The translations under genes were made by a program, and so were the position numbers. A DNA stretch of 64,000 nucleotides from CAIMUS01 sp046347625. Lineage in GTDB: Bacteria > Pseudomonadota > Gammaproteobacteria > Competibacterales > Competibacteraceae. Location of the stretch: NCBI GenBank assembly GCA_046347625.1, contig JAXMFU010000004.1, forward strand, positions 248,001-312,000, written 5' to 3'. The stretch's first letter is position 1. Each line of letters opens with the position of its first letter. Below, piece by piece: positions 58,317 to 64,000 of this stretch. The notes below the pieces were generated by a model. It did no database searches. It saw only the letters and a program-made list of their open reading frames with translations, and was not told where the DNA came from.

Positions 58317-58538
58317 TTAAAACCGGTCGCCGTGGTCGTCAAAGAAAACCGGAGCCAGTCCCTCCTCCCGCAAGACCACATCGACCCATTCCGCCAGGTC
58401 GGTAGAGTCGCTGGTTTCGCCCCAATACGCCGACTCCACGCGGATTTCTGCCAGGGTCTCGACCATCTGTCCTGGTAAGCCCTGCGGGGCCGCATGCAGG
58501 TCGCTGAAGACGAGCTTAAAATCGTGTTTAGTAATCAT
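58317..58538 (-). CDS. Small hypothetical protein
   Basis: 73 residues from ATG 58538 (MITKHDFKLVFSDLHAAPQG), with AGGA eight bases upstream. It is acidic (AYWGETSDSTDLAEWVDVVL; VFFDDHGDRF). No family is recognised. It converges with the transglutaminase-like gene, 56 bases from its end. Confidence 0.55.
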   Translation of the reverse strand: MITKHDFKLVFSDLHAAPQGLPGQMVETLAEIRVESAYWGETSDSTDLAEWVDVVLREEGLAPVFFDDHGDRF

Positions 58539-58642
58539 GCGAATTCCTGGGGAGCCCGGCTGGATTCTCCCGTTCCACCACGCTGGCAGCGACGAGGAGC
58601 GCTCGCCTGACTCCACCCCGAATCGGTTGAAGTGGCGTGATC

Positions 58643-59032
58643 CTATTGGCCTTCAAGGCTCCCGCTGGCCCCGTCGTCGGTTTCCAAGTTGAGTTGTTGG
58701 CTGATGCGGATCTCTAGTACCGCCAGCGACGGGATCGAGCGGAAGCGCTCGGCGACGGCCATGAGGTCGTAACAACTCCCACCCCACATCGCACTCCAGC
58801 GGCTCAACGCATGGCTAAAATAAGCTGGCGAGGTCTGAACCGCACGCGCTATCGCGGCCATACTGACCCCTGTCGCCGGCGTGGGCGACGCCCCAAACGC
58901 CCTATCATTGGAGTACTGGGCCACCGCGCGCTGAGGCACTGGTTCCTGTCTCACCGCCCGGCGGTGGGATCCCGCCGACAAGACCGGGCGAGCTTGACTT
59001 ATGCAGTTATCGAAGTCGCGCTTTTGCTTCAT
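58643..59032 (-). CDS. Doubtful hypothetical protein
   Basis: A 129-codon frame with no recognised domain. The C-terminal part (MAVAERFRSIPSLAVLEIRI, SQQLNLETDDG) looks protein-like; the N-terminal half looks like random GC-rich translation. It may be a real shorter gene or chance. From 59033 to 59268 nothing is recognised. Confidence 0.3.
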   Translation of the reverse strand: MKQKRDFDNCISQARPVLSAGSHRRAVRQEPVPQRAVAQYSNDRAFGASPTPATGVSMAAIARAVQTSPAYFSHALSRWSAMWGGSCYDLMAVAERFRSIPSLAVLEIRISQQLNLETDDGASGSLEGQ

Positions 59033-59268
59033 GACGTTTCCTCACAATACACGTGAATGGCTAACCGGTTGGAAGTCAGGAAACGAACGGCGGCGACGGT
59101 GGACCTTGGCCACGTGTTGCTAAACGCCACCCCCATCGCAGCCGGTTCCTGGTTTCCCTTTGCCTCCTCCGGTGGATACCCTCTAGAAGCCTTCCCAAGC
59201 GCTTTCAAAAGACAGTAGATAAGATTGTACCATATCTAAAAATTAAAATATAATCAAAAGCTTATTAT

Positions 59269-59370
59269 GCAGCAATTCTCATTTTGGCATCTCCCACCAC
59301 GCTCTATGGTAGGTTTTCACCATACCACCGCAACAGGTTGCCGCAAAACGGCCAAAATGAGAATTGCTGC
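59269..59370. mobile_element. 102-bp MITE with 20-bp perfect inverted ends
   Basis: Ends GCAGCAATTCTCATTTTGGC (59269-59288) and its exact complement (59351-59370), flanked by a 7-bp duplication TTATTAT (59262-59268 and 59371-59377). There is no gene. The ends share CAGCAATTCTC and (A)TTTGG with the termini of the insertion sequence at 28457-29888, its probable source of transposase. Confidence 0.88.
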
Positions 59371-59417
59371 TTATTATGGGGCCTTCAGACCGTGGAGGGC
59401 GGTAGCCGTCCCGTACG

Positions 59418-61661
59418 CTATCCCAAACCGGCCGCTTCCAGGGTGCTAGTGAGCAAGTCACGGACGGCGCTTTCATCCTCCAGCCCGAGCGCCTGCTCCA
59501 GCAGCGTACGGGCCTGCGACTGCGTCCAGCGGCGCAGAGCTCCTTTGACGCGCGGCACGCTGGCGGGGTACACGCTTAAGGCATCCACCCCCATCCCCAA
59601 CAGCAACAGGACGGCCGCCGGATCACTGGTCATTTCACCACAGACACTGACGGGCTTGCCCTGTTGGTGCGCGCCGTCGATCACCTGACGGATGGCGCTG
59701 AGAACGGCCGGATGTAGACTGTCGTACAGGCTCGCCACGTCCGCATTGTTCCGATCCACGGCCAGCAGGTACTGGGTCAGATCGTTGGTTCCGACCGCCA
59801 GAAAATCCACCCGTTTGGCCAAGGCCGCTACCAGATAGACGGCGGAGGGCACTTCGATCATGACGCCCACACGCGGCTTGGCCGCCGCCTGGCCGTCTTC
59901 CAGCAAGTCGCGATACGCGCGCGCCAGCAGTCCCAGGGCTTCGTCCAGTTCACCCACCCGGCTAATCATCGGAAACAGCACCTGCAGATTATTCAGGCCG
60001 GCATTGGCCCGCAGCAGGGCTCGCAGTTGGATCAGCAAGATCTCCGGATGGTCCAGCGTAAAGCGGATTCCGCGACAGCCCAGAAAGGGGTTCTCTTCCT
60101 GAACTGGAAAATACGGCAGAATCTTGTCGCCACCCACATCGAGCGTGCGCAGGGTCACCGGCTGTGGCGCGAAGGCTTCCAGCACCTGGCGATAGAGCGG
60201 ATATTGCTCGTCCTCGACAGGAAAAGCGGTCCGCGTCAGAAACAGAAACTCCGTGCGATACAGACCGACCCCGTCGGCACCGCTGGTCAGGGCGGGGGCC
60301 AGATCCGTGAGCAGGCCGAGATTGGTATAGAGAGACAGCCGAACCCCGTCCAGCGTTTCAGCGGGCAGATCACGGAGCGCGCTGAACTGTGCCGACAAGG
60401 CGGTCGTGGCCTCTGCCCGCGCCTGGAAGGTCGCGAGCACGCTGGGTGAGGGTCGTAGATAGAGGCGGCCGTGGTCGCCATCGACCATGACCTCGACGCC
60501 ATCCACGCGGCTGAGGGGGAGGGCCGCCAGGCTGACCACCGCCGGAATGCCCAGGGCGCGCGCCAGCACGGCGGTATGCGACAAGGCCGAACCGCGGCGG
60601 CAGACGAGACCCGCGAGTCGTTCCACGGGGACCGCGGCAAGGTCCGTAATACTGATGATATCGCCCACCAGGATGCAGCGTTCTGGATACGGTCTTGAGG
60701 CGGTCGCCTTCGCTTGCAGCTGGAGCAGAACACGCTCGCCAAGCGCACGGATATCCTCGGCGCGGGTCCGCAAATACAGATCTTCCATCTGTTCGAACAC
60801 CCGGGCATGCCCGGCAATCGCCTCCCGCCAGGCGCCAGGGGCCCAGTCGCCATTGTGAATGCGCTGGAGGGTATCCGCCATGAGGCTGTCGCTGTCCAGC
60901 AACAGCGCATAAATATCGAACAGGGCGCACGTTTCGTCCGGCAGGACAGCGGCCAGGCGCTCGCTGCTGGCGCGCAGTTCCGCTTGGACCGCGGCGACCG
61001 CTAGCCGGAAGGCGGCCTCTTCGGCAGCCGGGTCCTGAGCCTGGCGATCCGGAATCGACTCCAGTCCGGCTAGCGGATCGAGCAGCGCGAGCGTGCCGAG
61101 GGCCACGCCAGGTGCGCCCGGGATGCCCTGGAGAAAGGGCGTCTCCTGTCCCGCGGCGCTCAGCCATCGGCTGACCTCGCCGAGGGATCTGGCGTCATGG
61201 ATGACCTTGGCGATCGAAGCTGCCAGCGTGACGAAAAATGCCACCGCTTCGTTATCGAACGGGCACGGCGCCTGCCGGTACGCCACCAGGACACCCACCA
61301 CCCGGCGAGACGCGAGGAGCGGTACCCCGAGAACGGCCGGATAGCGTTCTTCTCCGGTGACCGGCGAATACCCGTAGCGCGGGTGAGCCGCCGCATTCTT
61401 CAGATTGATGGGCTGCTGGCGTTCCCCAACCAGCCCGATGAGACCGTCATGCCGGCCTAACCGGACCTGACCTATCGCGGCTGGATTCAATCCCTCAGCT
61501 GCCATTAGGACATACTGATCACTGACCGCATCAAGCAGATAAACCGAACAGGCATCGACCGGGATGGCCGCTTTGACCCGCTGTACCAGCAGGACCAGCG
61601 CCTCATCCAGGCCGGCGGCGGCACTGATCTCCTGTACCAGTGATCGTAGGGTAACCCGCAT
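59418..61661 (-). CDS. ptsP: Phosphoenolpyruvate-protein phosphotransferase PtsP (EI-Ntr)
   Basis: 747 residues. An N-terminal GAF domain (residues ~1-150) is followed by the enzyme I fold: the HPr/NPr-binding helical domain, the phosphohistidine domain with active His in RGSALSHTAVLARALGIPAV (about residue 362), and the PEP-binding barrel (LYRTEFLFLTR; GVMIEVPSAVYL; DLTQYLLAVDRNN) with active Cys in VCGEMTSDP (about residue 670). It transfers phosphate from PEP to NPr in the nitrogen-PTS. ATG 61661 has AGGA upstream. The commonly linked rppH gene is not adjacent. Confidence 0.95.
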   Translation of the reverse strand: MRVTLRSLVQEISAAAGLDEALVLLVQRVKAAIPVDACSVYLLDAVSDQYVLMAAEGLNPAAIGQVRLGRHDGLIGLVGERQQPINLKNAAAHPRYGYSPVTGEERYPAVLGVPLLASRRVVGVLVAYRQAPCPFDNEAVAFFVTLAASIAKVIHDARSLGEVSRWLSAAGQETPFLQGIPGAPGVALGTLALLDPLAGLESIPDRQAQDPAAEEAAFRLAVAAVQAELRASSERLAAVLPDETCALFDIYALLLDSDSLMADTLQRIHNGDWAPGAWREAIAGHARVFEQMEDLYLRTRAEDIRALGERVLLQLQAKATASRPYPERCILVGDIISITDLAAVPVERLAGLVCRRGSALSHTAVLARALGIPAVVSLAALPLSRVDGVEVMVDGDHGRLYLRPSPSVLATFQARAEATTALSAQFSALRDLPAETLDGVRLSLYTNLGLLTDLAPALTSGADGVGLYRTEFLFLTRTAFPVEDEQYPLYRQVLEAFAPQPVTLRTLDVGGDKILPYFPVQEENPFLGCRGIRFTLDHPEILLIQLRALLRANAGLNNLQVLFPMISRVGELDEALGLLARAYRDLLEDGQAAAKPRVGVMIEVPSAVYLVAALAKRVDFLAVGTNDLTQYLLAVDRNNADVASLYDSLHPAVLSAIRQVIDGAHQQGKPVSVCGEMTSDPAAVLLLLGMGVDALSVYPASVPRVKGALRRWTQSQARTLLEQALGLEDESAVRDLLTSTLEAAGLG

Positions 61662-61823
61662 TTTATTTCCTATCCCGAAGGGGAGGTCAAGGCCGCGGAA
61701 CGCGGCGTTGAGCGACGCGCCAGGCAGCGTTTTGATGAGAAGAGGGGCCGTGCTTCGTCTCTGCTCGTTGTGGCAAAGACTCCAACCAGTCGTCGGTGGC
61801 GGAATCCGCTCCGCCGAGTGCCG

Positions 61824-62069
61824 TCAAGCCAGACCCGGCGCAACGCCGCCGGGTCTTAGGGCGTCCTCACCCACTGCCTCGGTCCACACCGTAAACCGCT
61901 CCAGCCGGCTGGGGCTGAATGACGTCAGCAGCGCCACATCAGCGGCATCACGGCCCCGGGCCATCAGGATGGGGCCGATCCGCGAGGTATGATGACGCGG
62001 GTCGAAGGGATACCAGTCACCACCCAGATAGGCCTCGAACCAGGCGCTGAAATCTATCGGCTCCGGATA
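61824..62069 (-). pseudogene. Transglutaminase-like protein, C-terminal remnant
   Basis: A short in-frame stretch ending in TGA at 61824-61826: PIDFSAWFEAYLGGDWYPFD, PRHHTSRIGPILMARGRDAAD, VALLTSFSPSRLERFTVWTE. This is the end of a transglutaminase-family protein (the catalytic Asp in YPFDPR). The homology stops abruptly at ~62069, and the upstream Cys and His regions are absent. It is a different subfamily from the intact gene at 57391. Confidence 0.75.
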
Positions 62070-62206
62070 TTAGCTTGAACAGGCCGGTAACGTCACCTCA
62101 CCTTAATGGAGAAGTTTATTACTTACTAACTTCCTTTATTTGTTTTCTCAATAGACAGCCATCACGATTGGATGGGTCGCCATCAGCCATGATCAGAAAA
62201 CGGTAT

Positions 62207-62540
62207 TCAAGCGTCTGAAGGTTCCTTTCCAGGGTCGTGGCGGTCTTCATCCGCCGCCGCGTGGCGGATGGCCGGGAGGCGTTCCCACAATTCCGGCCAG
62301 GCGAGCTGCACCGTGTCCCAGACTACCTCAAGATCGATCGCGAAGTAGCCGTGTGCAGTCCGGTTTCGCATGCTCTTCATGCTCCGCCACGGTACCTCCG
62401 GATGCTGGGCCAGGAACGCGTCATACTCTTTGAGGAGCTTGGGGGCCGCTTCACCGATGATGAGCAGGTTCAGGATCACGACTTGTTGGGTACGCTTATC
62501 CGCGAGAAAGTCCTCTTGGCTCAAGCCTTCCGTATAGTAT
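62207..62540 (-). pseudogene. hepT: HepT-like ribonuclease toxin (DUF86), N-terminally truncated
   Basis: Recognisable from about GLSQEDFLADKRTQQVVILN through IGEAAPKLLKEYDAFLAQHP to RNRTAHGYFAIDLEVVWDTV. The RX4HXY motif (RNRTAHGY) is that of HepT toxins, which pair with MntA-type nucleotidyltransferase antitoxins. The first ~20 residues are missing (sequence before GYYTEGLSQ is unrelated) and no mntA gene is adjacent. Confidence 0.7.
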
Positions 62541-62748
62541 CCCTGCGCAGAAGTTCGTATACACTTAACAGCCGGTGATCCGACACAGGGACTGTCCATG
62601 GTCGTTTGGTTAGAAGTGTTCGCTTTTGACCCCCTGACGAAGAGCGTGGGTGGTTTGTGCAGACTAACGGGCTGACTCGATAAGGCGTGTCTGAGCGTCC
62701 CACTGCAGTCGGTGCTAAGGTGCCGGGAGCCAAACGGGGATCTTCGGT

Positions 62749-63094
62749 ATGCTTCCCTTGGCAGGTACGTGGATGATCAAAGCCATCAGTAATCTATTCC
62801 TGAACCTGGGCCGGTATGTGGTAGCGCAGGTACGGGCACGGACCCGGCAGGTGGTGGACTTGCTGCTGCCGGTCAGGACGACGGCGGTAGCGGTAGCTGG
62901 GGCGGCGCCAGGCGCCTTCCCCCTTAGCGCCCGCCAGCGGCGACTGTTGGAAGGGGTGGTGCGCCGCCCCACTGCGCCGCAACGGCTGGTGCGGCAGGCT
63001 CGCATCATTCTGGAGTTGGCTGCAGGGTACTCCCCTAACCAGGTGGCCAAGCAGCTGGGCGTGCTTCGGCAGACCGGCTATAAGTAGCGGGATC
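62749..63094 (+). pseudogene. Transposase N-terminal fragment (HTH, IS630-like)
   Basis: The C-terminal half of this frame, LSARQRRLLEGVVRRPTAPQ and LVRQARIILELAAGYSPNQV, then AKQLGVLRQTGYK, is the HTH N-terminus of an IS630-type transposase. A TAG replaces the expected Trp codon (63085-63087), the frame continues RDR, and an inverted-repeat element begins at 63095. The first ~50 residues are not recognised. Confidence 0.55.
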
Positions 63095-63455
63095 GGGGTC
63101 TGAAGTCCAATGGTACAGAGATGTACGATAGTGATGTAAGCGTCTAAAATATTTAGAATTTATAGACATTAGACATTATCGGAAACAATGGCGGAATTTA
63201 ATAAAAAATTGAATAAACCAATTTTTTCAACAACCTAGCATAACTTTTGGTGAAATCTAATTAATTCGTTTTAGTTTTCGATAATGTCTATTGAAATTTG
63301 ACTAAAAAACCATGTCTACTAAATCGATTTTCAGCGCATTAGTAGACAAACCGTCTATCTATCGATTTAAGAGACGGTTTCATGCAATGTTTTTGGGCTA
63401 TCTGCGCCAATATTTGGCTTAGCGTACGTTTCTGTACCATTGGACTTCAGACCCC
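63095..63455. mobile_element. AT-rich 361-bp element with perfect 25-bp inverted ends
   Basis: 63095-63119 (GGGGTCTGAAGTCCAATGGT...) and 63431-63455 are exact complements over 25 bases. The interior is strongly AT-rich and has no gene. It joins two unrelated transposase fragments. A second inverted pair lies inside (63171-63289). It is probably a MITE or the two remaining ends of a deleted IS. Confidence 0.7.
63171..63289. mobile_element. Nested 119-bp MITE-like element
   Basis: AGACATTATCGGAAAC (63171-63186) pairs with GTTTTCGATAATGTCT (63274-63289), with one mismatch in 16. The terminal bases match the end of the IS5-type fragment near 24129-24143 (CCGATAATGTCTATT), suggesting mobilisation by that family. 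The interior is AT-rich and non-coding. Confidence 0.6.
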
Positions 63456-63712
63456 TCCACCATCCGATAAGGCAGGTCAAATACCGCCTTCAGCGTCAAC
63501 AGCGCTTGAATGGCGCTATCAGAATAGCTAAAGGGCGCACCCCGTTTGCCAGTCGGTGCTGGACGCCAGTGCTCGCGCAAAAATATCTCCTCGAACCAGA
63601 GCGTCAAGTGGCCGCGCTGTACCAAGGCGCGATCGTACTCCGGCCAGTTCGTCACGCGGTATTTCACTTTTCCGGTCGAGGCATTGGTCAGGGGGTGAGC
63701 TTGATTCGACAA
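63456..63712 (-). pseudogene. IS5-family transposase, N-terminal fragment
   Basis: About 85 residues: YRVTNWPEYDRALVQRGHLT, LWFEEIFLREHWRP, then PFSYSDSAIQALLTLKAVFD and LPYRMVEG. This is the N-terminal DUF4372/DDE_1-type start of an IS5-like transposase. The rest is replaced by the inverted-repeat element at 63095-63455. Confidence 0.75.
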
Positions 63713-63899
63713 GGTGGTTCTTCAGGCAAGGGGGAGCAAGGAACCAGCATAGCTCAGAAGGGATTTATGCACCAACGCCGTATATCACATTAAAGGCTTT
63801 TACCTGATGTGCAACTTTACCAAGTAGATCTTGAAGCGGCACAACTATCGCCGTAAGTTGAGAGAATCTCTAGCCTCCCAACCCAGAGGACGATAGCCA

Positions 63900-64000
63900 T
63901 GCCAATAGATGAGTTTATCATTACCGTGTTTTGTTGGGTGGAGCTAGGGCTCGAAAAAGTGACCGCTGGCGTGAAGCTCCGTACCCGCGGTTTTGCTCCC
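63900..64000 (+). CDS. IS982-like transposase, 5' end only (runs off window)
   Basis: ATG 63900 with GAGGA upstream starts MPIDEFIITVFCWVELGLEK then VKLRTRGFAP, like the N-terminus of IS982-family transposases. Only 33 residues are visible. Between 63713 and 63899 nothing but a likely IS boundary is seen. Confidence 0.55.

Overview
The window looks like an insertion-sequence-riddled chromosomal segment of a GC-rich gammaproteobacterium. That is an inference from gene content: NdvB-type cyclic glucan synthase, PtsP, a Tim44-like protein, YaiI, a cold-shock protein and the repeat families. Lineages such as Competibacteraceae or related sulfur- or methane-oxidising groups are possible, but nothing here fixes the genus. 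No rRNA, tRNA or CRISPR array was recognised.

Layout. 1-12 kb is a broken phage-defence island. A BrxL-like AAA+ protein, truncated by the window edge and carrying a MITD1-type C-terminal domain, lies on the plus strand with a small partner. On the minus strand is a type-3-like BREX operon: HTH protein, BrxF, BrxC/DUF6079 split at a poly-A tract, an AlbA_2/ATPase protein, and a PglX methyltransferase cut short by an IS630. No helicase, PglZ or BrxA is visible. Between them is a Tim44-like gene split by a ~92-bp MITE. 12-13.5 kb holds a RelB/YafQ-type toxin-antitoxin pair with a palindromic operator and a toxin-like fragment joined to an ISL3 end. 15-17.7 kb is an SsuABC/NrtABC-type ABC transporter operon with an IS just upstream.

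17.7-45.2 kb is almost all mobile DNA: IS4, IS21, IS5, IS66, ISL3, ISAzo13 and Tn3-family elements, several nested and several with exact target duplications that let the original gene be rebuilt. Stranded inside are an hsdS tail, an AT-rich two-gene unit (nuclease-like plus protein-kinase-like), a large secreted protein gene broken by IS4 and a frameshift, a SEC-C protein, and a 312-bp Tn3-derived miniature element.

45.5-62 kb is mostly housekeeping DNA: the 2947-residue NdvB-like protein, a small conserved-looking protein, YaiI, a cold-shock protein, a GNAT acetyltransferase, a transglutaminase-like protein and PtsP. From about 61.8 kb it decays again into fragments (transglutaminase tail, HepT, transposases, nested inverted-repeat elements), and the window ends in the start of an IS982-like transposase.

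A cross-cutting observation: four interrupted reading frames are each restored by one extra base in a homopolymer (A10, A9, A8, C5). This is either systematic homopolymer under-calling in the assembly or real slippage, and it bears on whether brxC is broken.
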